This document shows, one piece after another, positions 16,633-51,103 of a DNA stretch of 64,000 nt. Each line of letters opens with the position of its first letter. The stretch's first letter is position 1. Source of the DNA: Rhodococcus_F sp040656415 (GTDB lineage: Bacteria; Actinomycetota; Actinomycetes; Mycobacteriales; Mycobacteriaceae). Location of the stretch: the NCBI RefSeq assembly GCF_040656415.1, contig NZ_JBFAMC010000001.1, positions 248,001 to 312,000 on the forward strand. Reading direction: 5' to 3'. A program made the position numbers and the translations under genes. Below the pieces are notes generated by a model. That model was not told the DNA's origin and searched no databases. It saw nothing but the letters and a program-made list of their open reading frames with translations.

Positions 16633-17481
16633 TCAGCTGTAGTCGTAGAAACCCTTGCCGCTCTTCTTGCCGAGGTGTCCTGCGTCCACCTTGCGCTTGA
16701 GCAGCGTCGGGGGAGCGTAGTGCGGTTCGGCGAACTCCGCGTACAACGACTCCGCCGCGGCGAGAGTGATGTCGAGACCGACCGTGTCGATCAACGTCAG
16801 CGGACCCATCGGATAGCCGCAACCCCCCTTCATGGCCTCGTCGATGTCCTCGGCGGTCGCGTATCCCGACTCGAGCATCCGGACGGCGGATGTGAGGTAG
16901 GGGATGAGCAGTGCATTCACGATGAAGCCTGCTCGATCGCCTGCGCGAACGGTCTTCTTGCCAAGCGCGTTCTTCGCGTAGTCGGTCACCGCGGCAACGG
17001 TTTCCTCCGACGTTACGAGGCTGACGACGATCTCCACCAACGGCATTACCGGAACCGGGTTGAAGAAGTGAATACCCACGACCTGTCCGGGACGCTGCGT
17101 GGCGTTGGCCATCTTGATCAGCGGGATGGACGAAGTGTTGGACGCCAGGATGCCCGATGGCTTGACGATCTTGTCCAGCTTTTGGAAGAGGTCGACTTTG
17201 AGCGCCTCGACCTCCGGTGCAGCCTCGATCACGAGGTCGCGGTCCGCGAACTCTTCGATGTCGAGGGTGACCCGAACTCGCGCGAGGGCCGCGTCCGCGT
17301 CGGACTGCTCGAGTTTCCCGGCCTTGACGCCGCGGGCCAGGGATTTCTCGATCCGTGCTCGCGCTGCCTCGGCGAACTCCTGCTTGGTCTCGAGGACGAG
17401 GACCGAACTTCCAGCCTTGATACATACCTCGGCGATGCCTGCACCCATGGTGCCACCGCCGATCACACCTACTAGCTCCAC
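16633..17481 (-). CDS. fadB2: 3-hydroxybutyryl-CoA dehydrogenase
   Basis: This 282-residue protein is a standalone 3-hydroxyacyl-CoA dehydrogenase, close in length and pattern to mycobacterial FadB2. The NAD-binding fold starts GVIGGGTMGAGIAEV. The catalytic region SNTSSIPL...GIHFFNPVPVMPLVEIV holds the active-site Ser and His. The C-terminal domain has DRAGFIVNALLIPYL, GCGYPMGPLTLIDTVGLD and ends LGKKSGKGFYDY. It oxidises 3-hydroxyacyl-CoA to 3-ketoacyl-CoA with NAD in beta-oxidation or butanoate metabolism. It lies downstream of fadE25 on the same strand, so two successive oxidations of an acyl-CoA are encoded together (hydratase missing). Confidence 0.93.
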   Translation of the reverse strand: MELVGVIGGGTMGAGIAEVCIKAGSSVLVLETKQEFAEAARARIEKSLARGVKAGKLEQSDADAALARVRVTLDIEEFADRDLVIEAAPEVEALKVDLFQKLDKIVKPSGILASNTSSIPLIKMANATQRPGQVVGIHFFNPVPVMPLVEIVVSLVTSEETVAAVTDYAKNALGKKTVRAGDRAGFIVNALLIPYLTSAVRMLESGYATAEDIDEAMKGGCGYPMGPLTLIDTVGLDITLAAAESLYAEFAEPHYAPPTLLKRKVDAGHLGKKSGKGFYDYS

Positions 17482-17517
17482 GATTCTCCTTCTACGTGCG
17501 ACTGCCGGATATGCGGC

Positions 17518-17610
17518 GCCGCCTACTTCAACACCGCGGCGGTGCCGCCTACTTCAACACCGCGGCGGTGCCGCCTACTTCAACACCGCGGCGGTGCCGC
17601 CTACTTCAAC
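17518..17610. repeat. 26-bp minisatellite, 3.6 copies, touching the 3' end of fadE25
   Basis: Three identical 26-bp units (17518-17543, 17544-17569, 17570-17595) and a 15-bp partial unit (17596-17610) are head to tail. The partial copy is the last coding part and stop codon of fadE25, so the array repeats the gene's end into the spacer. Each unit contains the palindrome CACCGCGGCGGTG. Likely VNTR; each copy could form a hairpin in the fadE25-fadB2 transcript. Confidence 0.9.
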
Positions 17611-18761
17611 AGCGCGCGGGACATCACGACGCGCTGAATCTGGTTGGTGCCTTCATAGATCTGAGTGATCTTGGCGTCACGCATCATGCGCTCGACAGGG
17701 AAGTCGGTGGTGTAGCCGGCGCCGCCGAACAACTGCACAGCGTCGGTGGTGACCTCCATCGCGACGTCGGATGCGAAACATTTTGCGGCGGCGGAGATGA
17801 ACCCGAGGTTCCCCTCGCCGCGCTCTGCGCGGGCGGCGGAGCTGTAGACCAGCAGCCGTGCGGCTTCGACCTTCATCGCCATATCGGCGAGCATGAACTG
17901 CACGGCCTGGAAGTCGCTGATGGACTGGCTGAACTGCTTGCGATCCTTCGTGTAGGCGAGGGCGGCATCGAGCGCACCCTGAGCGAGACCGACGGCCTGC
18001 GCGCCAATGGTCGGCCGTGTGTGGTCAAGAGTCTGCAGAGCAGTCTTGAACCCGGTGCCAGGCTCCCCGATGATGCGGTCCCCGGGCACGCGGCAGTTCT
18101 CGAAGTACAGCTCGGCGGTGGGCGAGCCCTTGATCCCGAGTTTCTTCTCCTTCGGTCCGACGACGAAACCCTCGTCGTCCTTGTGGACCATGAACGCGGA
18201 GATGCCGTTGGCGCCCTTGTCTGGATCGGTCACCGCCATGACGGTGTACCAGCTGGACTTGCCGCCATTGGTGATCCAGCACTTGGAGCCGTTCAGGATC
18301 CAGTCGTCACCATCGGCTTTCGCGCGCGTACGCATGCTCGCGGCGTCGGAACCGGCCTCGCGCTCGGACAGCGCGTAGGACGCCATCGCCTCACCCGAAG
18401 CCAACTGCGGAAGGACCTGCTGCTTGAGTTCCTCGGAACCGTTGAGGATCAGGCCCATGGTGCCGAGTTTGTTGACTGCTGGAATCAGTGAGGAGGAGCC
18501 GCACACGCGAGCGACCTCCTCGATGACGATGCAGGTGGCGACCGAATCGGCGCCCTGCCCGCCGTATTGCTCTGGGACATGGACAGCATTGAAACCCGAG
18601 TTGACCAGGGCGGTGAGGGCTTCCTCGGGGAAGCGGGAGTCCTCGTCCACTTCTTTGGCGTAAGGTGCGATCTCCTTCTCGGAGAGCGCGCGGATCGCCG
18701 ACCGCAGTTCGTCGTGCTCCTCACTGAGCTTGAACAGATCGAAGTCCGGATTTCCGGCCAT
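17601..18761 (-). CDS. fadE25: acyl-CoA dehydrogenase FadE25-like
   Basis: The 386-residue flavoprotein matches mycobacterial FadE25 almost motif for motif: FDLFKLSEEHDELRSAIRAL at the start, YALSEREAGSDAASM and WITNGGKSSWYTVMAV for FAD binding, and MRDAKITQIYEGTNQIQRVV near the end, where the glutamate of YEGTNQ is the catalytic base in short-chain acyl-CoA dehydrogenases. It desaturates acyl-CoA to trans-2-enoyl-CoA and passes electrons to ETF. It heads a minus-strand group with fadB2. Palindromes at 18815-18831 and 18904-18916 lie in its promoter region. Its stop codon is inside the last unit of the 26-bp repeat. Confidence 0.93.
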   Translation of the reverse strand: MAGNPDFDLFKLSEEHDELRSAIRALSEKEIAPYAKEVDEDSRFPEEALTALVNSGFNAVHVPEQYGGQGADSVATCIVIEEVARVCGSSSLIPAVNKLGTMGLILNGSEELKQQVLPQLASGEAMASYALSEREAGSDAASMRTRAKADGDDWILNGSKCWITNGGKSSWYTVMAVTDPDKGANGISAFMVHKDDEGFVVGPKEKKLGIKGSPTAELYFENCRVPGDRIIGEPGTGFKTALQTLDHTRPTIGAQAVGLAQGALDAALAYTKDRKQFSQSISDFQAVQFMLADMAMKVEAARLLVYSSAARAERGEGNLGFISAAAKCFASDVAMEVTTDAVQLFGGAGYTTDFPVERMMRDAKITQIYEGTNQIQRVVMSRALLK

Positions 18762-18814
18762 GGGGGTACTCCTCGTCTAGTTTCATCATTCAGCCTCGGC
18801 GACACCGAGCCTGG

Positions 18815-18831
18815 CTGGCACTACGTGCCAG
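18815..18831. promoter_or_regulatory. palindrome upstream of fadE25 (copy 1)
   Basis: CTGGCAC (18815-18821) and GTGCCAG (18825-18831) are perfect arms around a TAC spacer, 54 bp upstream of the fadE25 start. A related palindrome occurs at 18904-18916. Two similar sites in one promoter suggest a dedicated regulator binding cooperatively; which one is unknown. Confidence 0.5.
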
Positions 18832-18903
18832 GTCCTACTCTCGTTTGGGCGAGTTGCAAGCTCGTAGTGGGCATGCGGCCAGCAGCCCTGTGCAGTCAAC
18901 CAC

Positions 18904-18916
18904 GGCACTGAGTGCC
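18904..18916. promoter_or_regulatory. palindrome upstream of fadE25 (copy 2)
   Basis: GGCACT-G-AGTGCC is a perfect 6-bp-arm palindrome followed by AG, sharing GGCACT and GTGCCAG with the site at 18815-18831. It lies between the tetR stop and fadE25. Confidence 0.45.
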
Positions 18917-18946
18917 AGTCCAGGGTGGTTGTGGTCACCGGGTCGT

Positions 18947-19645
18947 TCATACGCGACGCTCGGACAACTGTGTTTTGATCTGTCCGGTGATCTCCTCGAC
19001 GGGGGTGCCGGGTGGATACGATACGACCAGGACCGCATTGCGGTCCTGGTAGGACGCACCCGGCGCCACCCCGAAGGTCCGGCGCACGTCGAGTAGCGCG
19101 CGTTCGAGTTCGTCGGACGTGGCGCCCGGATCACCCCGGATCATGTTCCGAAGCAAGAAGTTGTGGCACGCGGTGACAGCGGCGGCGAACCCGATCACCT
19201 TCAGCGGCGGTTCGGTGGGCACGGCGCCGCGTAGGTAGTCCACGAAAGACCGTTCGTAGCGGTCGCCAGTGACAATTTCCCGCTCGCGTAAAGCGGGAAC
19301 GCGTTGTACCACGTGGTACCGGCGGACCGAGAGGTCGCGATTCTCACAGAACCGGTCGAATACGAGACTTGCCGTCTTGCACACCGCAGCCCACGGGTCG
19401 TCGGACTCCGACGACAGATGCTCGGCGACCTGCTGCAGCAACGATTCGTGATCGGCGAAGATCACATCCTCCTTCGAGCGAAATTGCCGGAAGAATGTGC
19501 GCCGCGACACACCAGCCGCCGAAGCAATCTGCTCGACGGTGGTCGCTTCGTACCCGTTCTCGGAAAACAACCGGATGGCCTGTGACACGACGTGCATGCG
19601 GAAGGCTGTGGCATCGAGGCCGGGGGCATGAACACGTTCGGTCAT
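18947..19645 (-). CDS. TetR-family regulator divergent from the NRPS
   Basis: The 232-residue protein has an N-terminal TetR helix-turn-helix (about 15-60): AIRLFSENGYEATTVEQIASAAGVS followed by RRTFFRQFRSKEDVIF. The remaining helical part is the ligand-binding/dimer domain; it ends with an unusual extension (YQDRNAVLVVSYPPG...EEITGQIKTQL). The start at 19645 begins MTERVHAPGLD; the open frame to 19762 runs through a repeat and is unlikely. It is divergent from the NRPS (307 bp apart) and upstream of fadE25 on the same strand (185 bp), so either could be its target. The ligand is unknown. Confidence 0.85.
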   Translation of the reverse strand: MTERVHAPGLDATAFRMHVVSQAIRLFSENGYEATTVEQIASAAGVSRRTFFRQFRSKEDVIFADHESLLQQVAEHLSSESDDPWAAVCKTASLVFDRFCENRDLSVRRYHVVQRVPALREREIVTGDRYERSFVDYLRGAVPTEPPLKVIGFAAAVTACHNFLLRNMIRGDPGATSDELERALLDVRRTFGVAPGASYQDRNAVLVVSYPPGTPVEEITGQIKTQLSERRV

Positions 19646-19952
19646 GACGTCCAGTATCCACTTCGTTGATCCGAGACCGCCGTTCGCTGGACTGCCGCCC
19701 AAAACTGCCGTTAGCTGGACTGCAGCGACCAAGACCGCCATTTTCTGGACTCCGGCAACCAAATGGGCGGATACTCGAATCAGTTGGCCCCGCGTTGTTC
19801 GAGGGCTGCGGAAGTACGAGATCAGCCGCGCTCACCTGCACAGCGCCCTACCGAAGGGGGGAGAAAGCCACGCTACCCCCCCATTGTCCTGTCTCGGCTG
19901 ACGCGCTGCCCTCGTTCGTGCTGTCGGGGATACCTTTCCGAAAGGGAAGCCT
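19646..19952. promoter_or_regulatory. divergent tetR-NRPS control region
   Basis: This 307-bp interval without a gene holds the three imperfect repeats at 19673-19760, a poly-C tract (about 19876-19882), and next to the NRPS start a palindrome CCTTTC-C-GAAAGG (19933-19945) whose right arm overlaps the SD AAAGGGAAG. No convincing consensus promoter could be picked for either gene by eye. Confidence 0.5.
19673..19760. repeat. three imperfect 28-30 bp direct repeats
   Basis: Three copies share GCCGTT-NN-CTGGACTGC with a trailing ACCAA. The CTGGACT cores are at 19687, 19715 and 19745, spaced 28 and 30 bp. They lie in the shared tetR-NRPS interval and could be regulatory iterons or relics of a mobile repeat. 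Spacing near three helical turns would place all three on one DNA face. Confidence 0.65.
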
Positions 19953-46688
<26,736 letters not shown>

Positions 46689-47078
46689 ACTGGATGATTC
46701 GATCCCGCACCTGCCCGTTTCACGGCCGATCGCATACGACTCGAGTGGGAGGCGGGGGACGGGCCCGGTAGTCCGGAAGCGGTGTTCGGCGAGAATATGG
46801 ATGGTATGGCGGGCCGGCTCACCCAAATCCGCTGGTTGTCGACGCCCCAAGCCGCGGGTACCGTTGCTGGGGGTATGCAAATTGCGACACGTCGTGAGTG
46901 CCTGTGTCAAGGTCGGTGAGTTTCGTGGGAAAGAGGAGGTGTGGCATCGGAATGAGAAGCCAACCTCCCAGTATCAACTGAAACCGCTCCACCGGTATGT
47001 GCTGCGGTTTCATGTTGTGCCCTCAGCCCGTATTCGCCGGCACGATGTTGTTCTGCCGACTTCCTCGAAAGCTCCACC
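46689..47078 (+). promoter_or_regulatory. 390-bp spacer with structured corA leader
   Basis: No convincing gene lies here; a 110-codon open frame (46801-47133) has no family features and overlaps corA. The spacer contains CACG-T-CGTG (about 46892), then two adjacent hairpins: GGAGGT-G-TGGC (46935-46945) with GCCAACCTCC (46959-46968), and TGAAACCGC (46979-46987) with GCGGTTTCA (47004-47012). They may be a regulatory leader of corA or the NRPS terminator. I could not match it to the M-box. Confidence 0.5.
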
Positions 47079-48239
47079 ATGCCTCAGTTGCGTCCGATCC
47101 GTTCACTTCTGCCCAGCCGTTCCACCGGTCTGACCGGCGCCGACACCGCCGCCGGTGAAGAGGCTGCTCACCGTGGCGCAGAAGCAGTGTCTCCGAAGCC
47201 GAAGGTGGATCGAAGTTCCGTCGGAAAAGTGGTCCAAAGCGCCGTCTACCGTGACGGCAAGAGGATTGCCACCGCTGCCACCCTGTCCGAGGCTCTCCGT
47301 GGCGTGCAGGACTCGTCTTCGATGGCTTGGATCGGCATGTACCGCCCCAACGAATCCCAGTTGTATGCGGCAGCTGAGCAATTCGATCTGCATGAACTGG
47401 CGGTGGAGGACGCCATCGTCGCCCATCAGCGCCCCAAGCTCGAGCGCTACGGTGAGACCCTGTTCGTGGTCCTACGTGCGGCGCGGTACCGCGACGAGAC
47501 AGAGAGCGTCGAGTTCGGTGAGTTGCACGTCTTTTGCGGTCCGAGTTTCGTGCTCACCGTCCGGCACAGCGAATCACCTGATCTCGCGGCGGTCCGGCGG
47601 CGAATGGAGGGCGATCCGAACTTGCTCCGTCTGGGGACCGAGGCTGTCCTCTATGCAATCCTCGACGCGGTTGTCGACGGATACGCGCCGGTGGTGTCCG
47701 GGCTGCAGAACGACATCGACGAGATCGAGACCGAGGTCTTCAGCGGAGCGCCCGGAGTGTCGCGACGCATCTATGAACTGACCAGAGAGGTCATCGAGTT
47801 CCAGAGGGCGACGAGGCCTCTGCTCGGCATGCTGCAGGGATTGTCGGCGGGATTCCACAAGTACAACACCGACGACGAGCTGCGACGCTATCTTCGGGAC
47901 GTCACCGACCATGCGACTGTCGCAGTCGAACGGGCCGACAACTTTCGCCAGTTGCTCGGGAACATTTTGACGGTCAACGCCACACTGGTCTCGCAGGAGC
48001 AGAACGAAGAGATTCGCAATCTGACCCATGCCAGCATCGAGCAGAACGAAGAAATCAAGAAGGTGTCGGCATACGCGGCGATTCTCTTCGCGCCGACCCT
48101 GATCGGGACCATTTACGGTATGAACTTCGACTTCATGCCCGAATTGCATTGGGATTTCGGGTATCCGTTCGCCCTGTCGCTGATGGCGCTTACCTGTACC
48201 ACGCTGTTCACGGTCTTCAAACGCCGCAACTGGTTGTGA
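47079..48239 (+). CDS. corA: CorA-family magnesium/cobalt transporter
   Basis: The 386-residue protein has the CorA layout: a long soluble alpha/beta N-terminal domain (about 1-310, with YRPNESQLYAAAEQFDLHELAVEDA and a long stalk helix region NDIDEIETEVFSG), then two membrane helices at the C-terminus. The signature YGMNF lies at the end of the first helix and forms the pore selectivity filter; the loop PELHW follows. It is a pentameric inner-membrane Mg2+ channel in known members. The N-terminal 45 residues are a variable extension. The long leader upstream carries two hairpins. Confidence 0.92.
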   Translation: MPQLRPIRSLLPSRSTGLTGADTAAGEEAAHRGAEAVSPKPKVDRSSVGKVVQSAVYRDGKRIATAATLSEALRGVQDSSSMAWIGMYRPNESQLYAAAEQFDLHELAVEDAIVAHQRPKLERYGETLFVVLRAARYRDETESVEFGELHVFCGPSFVLTVRHSESPDLAAVRRRMEGDPNLLRLGTEAVLYAILDAVVDGYAPVVSGLQNDIDEIETEVFSGAPGVSRRIYELTREVIEFQRATRPLLGMLQGLSAGFHKYNTDDELRRYLRDVTDHATVAVERADNFRQLLGNILTVNATLVSQEQNEEIRNLTHASIEQNEEIKKVSAYAAILFAPTLIGTIYGMNFDFMPELHWDFGYPFALSLMALTCTTLFTVFKRRNWL

Positions 48240-48391
48240 CAGGAGCCAACTGCGGGGAATGGAATCGCAGGTGGTCGATCGACGCGGTCAGAGTTCGCCC
48301 GTGCCGTCGGCGAATTGCCACCGTAGCCCTATCGCACACTATTTGAGGGCAACACCGTCCGAGTTGCCAACTGCGGTGACACTATGGACAA

Positions 48392-49435
48392 GTGGATCTT
48401 CCCGTGATGCCGCCACTGCAGCCCATGCTCGCGAAAGCTGCTTCGCGCATACCGCCGCAACCTGACTCCGGATCGACGTGGCTGTACGAGCCGAAGTGGG
48501 ACGGATTCCGCGCCCTGGTATTTCGTGACGGTGCCGAGGTGGTGCTCTGTTCGCGTGGCGGAAAGGACCTGGCCAGGTACTTTCCCGAACTTGTGCGTGC
48601 GGTGAGGGATGAATTGCCGCAGCGGTGCGTGCTCGACGGTGAACTCGTCGTGCCGCGGAGTATCGGCGGCCGCACGCGCCTGGACTGGGAATCGTTGTCA
48701 GAGCGCATTCATCCGGCGACCAGTCGGGTGACGATGCTGTCGGAGAAGACTCCAGCCCAGTTCATCGCTTTCGATATGCTCGCCCTCGGCAACCACGACT
48801 CGAGCCGGGAAGACTTCTCCGCTCGCCGTGCGCAATTGGTTGACACCATCGGCGGTGGACCCACTTGCCACGTGACCGCAGCAACCGGATCCAGCGAGAT
48901 CGCCGCCGAGTGGTTCGAGATGTTCGAGGGCGCAGGCCTCGACGGTGTGGTGGCAAAGAAACTCGTCGGCCCGTACATGCCGAACAAGCGGGAAATGGTG
49001 AAGGTGAAGCACTCCCGAACCGCAGACTGTGTAGTCATCGGATACCGGCCGCACAAGAGTCAACCAGGTATCGGATCCATGCTGCTCGGCCTCTATGACG
49101 GCGACCAGATCGCGATGGTCGGCGGTGCATCGGCTTTCACTTCGGCTCGGCGCGTCGAATTGCTCGCCGAGCTGGAGGAACTGCGTGTCGGCGAGGACGT
49201 CGTCGCCGAGGGTGAGCCCACCCGTTGGCGATCCGGCAACGACCGGCGCTGGGTGCCGCTGCGACCCGAGCGGGTCGTCGAGGTGGCGTACGACCAGATG
49301 GAGGGTTCCCGTTTCCGGCATGCGGCGCGGTTCCTGCGCTGGCGTCCGGACCGCACACCTGACGAGTGCACGTTCGGGCAACTGGAGGTTCCGGTCCGAT
49401 ACGACCTTGACGACGTACTGACGGGAGGTTCGTAG
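48392..49435 (+). CDS. ligC: ATP-dependent DNA ligase LigC
   Basis: The 347-residue ligase has the nucleotidyltransferase core and OB fold without extra domains, like mycobacterial LigC (Rv3731). The adenylated lysine is Lys35 in EPKWDGFRAL. Further ligase motifs are SRGGKDL, LDGELV, FDMLAL, LDGVVAKK and VKVKHSRTADCVVIG. It seals DNA nicks in repair. The GTG at 48392 gives MDLPVMPPLQPM; an ATG five codons later is the alternative. The polD gene starts on the next base after its stop, so both are one transcript. Confidence 0.92.
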   Translation: MDLPVMPPLQPMLAKAASRIPPQPDSGSTWLYEPKWDGFRALVFRDGAEVVLCSRGGKDLARYFPELVRAVRDELPQRCVLDGELVVPRSIGGRTRLDWESLSERIHPATSRVTMLSEKTPAQFIAFDMLALGNHDSSREDFSARRAQLVDTIGGGPTCHVTAATGSSEIAAEWFEMFEGAGLDGVVAKKLVGPYMPNKREMVKVKHSRTADCVVIGYRPHKSQPGIGSMLLGLYDGDQIAMVGGASAFTSARRVELLAELEELRVGEDVVAEGEPTRWRSGNDRRWVPLRPERVVEVAYDQMEGSRFRHAARFLRWRPDRTPDECTFGQLEVPVRYDLDDVLTGGS

Positions 49436-50464
49436 ATGGCGAGCCCTGCGGAAGAACTCGACGTCGATGGCGTCACCGTACGTCTGTCGAATCCGGACAA
49501 GATCTACTATCGGAAACTTGGCGCCGAAGGTGGCACGAAACGGCATCTGGTGGAGTATTACCGTTCGGTCGCCCGAAGCGGCGCGCTGCTCGACGCGTTA
49601 CTCGACCGACCGACGCACCTGCAGCGGTTCCCGGACGGCATCGACGGTGAAGAGATCTACCAGAAACGAATTCCGGCGAAGCGCCCCGACCACGTCGGCT
49701 CATGTGAGGTGACGTTCCCTTCGGGTCGGAAGGCAGATGTGCTGCGAGTGCGAAGCGCTCCGGACATCGTCTGGGCAGCAAACCTCGGCAACATCACGTT
49801 CCATCCGTGGGCAGTCCGGTATCCCGATGTCGACCATCCTGACGAATTGCGGATCGACCTGGACCCGCAACCAGGCACCGGATTCGATGATGCCCGCGCG
49901 GTCGCACTCGAGGTGCTCCGACCGCTGTTGAGCGAACTCGGTCTCACGGGGTTTCCGAAGACGTCGGGGGGCCGCGGCCTGCACGTGTATCTGCGCATCG
50001 AGCAACGATGGGACTTCGTGCAGGTGCGGCGGGCGGGCATCGCCCTGGCTCGTGAGATCGAGCGGCGCAGTGGGGATCGGGCCACCACGAACTGGTGGAA
50101 GGAGGAGCGCGGCGAGCGCATCTTCCTCGACTTCAATCAGAATGCCCGCGACAAGACCATCGCGTCCGCATACTCGGCACGCAAAACACCGATTGCGACA
50201 GTGTCCACACCGGTAACGTGGGATGAACTCGTCGATGTCGACCCCGACGAGTTGACTATCTCGACGGTGCCTACGTTGCTCGAGAAGCGCGGCGACCCGA
50301 TGTCGGCCATGAGTGACACGGTGCAGTCACTCGATGTGCTGCTCGAGATGGCGGATCGAGATGACGCAAGGGGGCTCGGAGACCTCCCGTACCCGCCCAA
50401 CTACCCCAAGATGCCCGGCGAACCGAAAAGAGTACAGCCCAGTCGGGACCGTGATCGCCGGTAG
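49436..50464 (+). CDS. LigD-type primase-polymerase (PolD, LigC-associated)
   Basis: The 342-residue protein is a standalone archaeo-eukaryotic primase-like polymerase of the LigD PolDom family (Rv3730c type). Signatures are LSNPDKIYYRK, ELRIDLDPQPG with the metal-binding DxD, TSGGRGLHVYL, and DFNQNARDKTIASAYSARKTP. It fills gaps with nucleotides, often ribonucleotides, in end joining or excision repair. The ATG follows the ligC TAG directly; the SD GGGAGG is inside ligC. A hairpin (50465-50499) follows the stop. No Ku gene is in the window. Confidence 0.9.
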   Translation: MASPAEELDVDGVTVRLSNPDKIYYRKLGAEGGTKRHLVEYYRSVARSGALLDALLDRPTHLQRFPDGIDGEEIYQKRIPAKRPDHVGSCEVTFPSGRKADVLRVRSAPDIVWAANLGNITFHPWAVRYPDVDHPDELRIDLDPQPGTGFDDARAVALEVLRPLLSELGLTGFPKTSGGRGLHVYLRIEQRWDFVQVRRAGIALAREIERRSGDRATTNWWKEERGERIFLDFNQNARDKTIASAYSARKTPIATVSTPVTWDELVDVDPDELTISTVPTLLEKRGDPMSAMSDTVQSLDVLLEMADRDDARGLGDLPYPPNYPKMPGEPKRVQPSRDRDRR

Positions 50465-50499
50465 CGACGCAAGCACAGCCTTCGCAAGGCTCGGCGTCG
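50465..50499 (+). terminator. nested hairpin between polD and the secreted-protein gene
   Basis: CGACGC (50465-50470) pairs with GCGTCG (50494-50499) and, inside, AGCCTT (50477-50482) pairs with AAGGCT (50486-50491) around a CGC loop. It could end the ligC-polD transcript. The next gene's SD (GGGAAGG) starts at the hairpin edge, so a translational effect is also possible. Confidence 0.6.
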
Positions 50500-50515
50500 G
50501 GAAGGTTAGGTCGCA

Positions 50516-51031
50516 ATGAACTATCCGACAGTCAGCACCGCCGGAGTCCTTCTCGGTGTGCTCGTTGCGGCACTCGGAACACTGGCGATCGCGCCGGCCA
50601 CCGCGTCTGCCCTGTCCATCTCTTGCGCCGGACAGGCCGGCTTGGGTGAAACCGCGATCGTCGGTCATACAGGCTGCGGTGCTCTCGCCGATTCGAGTAG
50701 CACTTCTGTGGCATTCAGCAGAGAAGGCGTGGGTTTCGCCGATGCAGCTCGGGCGGGCGCGGCACTCGGGGTCGGACTCGACGGCGGTGTCGGTGCCGCC
50801 GAAGCGAGAGGCAGTGCGGTCGCCGCGATCGCGGTTGGGCCCGAGAGCGTCGCCATCGGGACCGTCACCGGCGGCGGTCCAGCGTTGGCGCTCAGCGGTC
50901 CGGGCGGGCGAGCACTGGTCGCGGAACCGGCCAGGGGTGTGGTGTGCTCAGGCGGACCGTCGCTCGCCATCAATTTCCATGCTGGTCAAGCATGTCTGAG
51001 CGACGGCAGCACATCCTGGCAGCTTCCCTGA
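50516..51031 (+). CDS. secreted Gly/Ala-rich protein (DUF6764-like)
   Basis: The 171-residue protein has a signal peptide (STAGVLLGVLVAALGTLAIA, cleavage near ATASA) and a mature part rich in Gly, Ala and Val with many short beta-like repeats (AAIAVGPESVAIGTVTGGGPALALSG). Four or more cysteines (SCAG, TGCG, VVCSGG, ACLSDG) suggest disulfides after export. The C-terminal SLAINFHAGQACLSDG looks conserved. I tentatively link it to DUF6764 of Nocardiaceae. Function unknown. Confidence 0.7.
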   Translation: MNYPTVSTAGVLLGVLVAALGTLAIAPATASALSISCAGQAGLGETAIVGHTGCGALADSSSTSVAFSREGVGFADAARAGAALGVGLDGGVGAAEARGSAVAAIAVGPESVAIGTVTGGGPALALSGPGGRALVAEPARGVVCSGGPSLAINFHAGQACLSDGSTSWQLP

Positions 51032-51103
51032 CCTATCGCCGGTTCGCGTCGTAGGGTGATGTCAACCCCCAACGCAACCGCATCTACGAACCGAGGAAGC
51101 ATC

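Noticed and set aside
19646..19762. N-terminal extension of the TetR protein to 19762
   Set aside because: The extension is translated repeat sequence and the usual TetR start lies at 19645.
46689..47078. M-box (ykoK) or other known Mg2+ riboswitch before corA
   Set aside because: The conserved M-box core could not be found by eye; only unassigned hairpins are present.
46801..47133. 110-codon plus-strand open frame between the NRPS and corA
   Set aside because: No domain or SD support, composition unlike the neighbours, and it overlaps the corA start and the paired hairpins.
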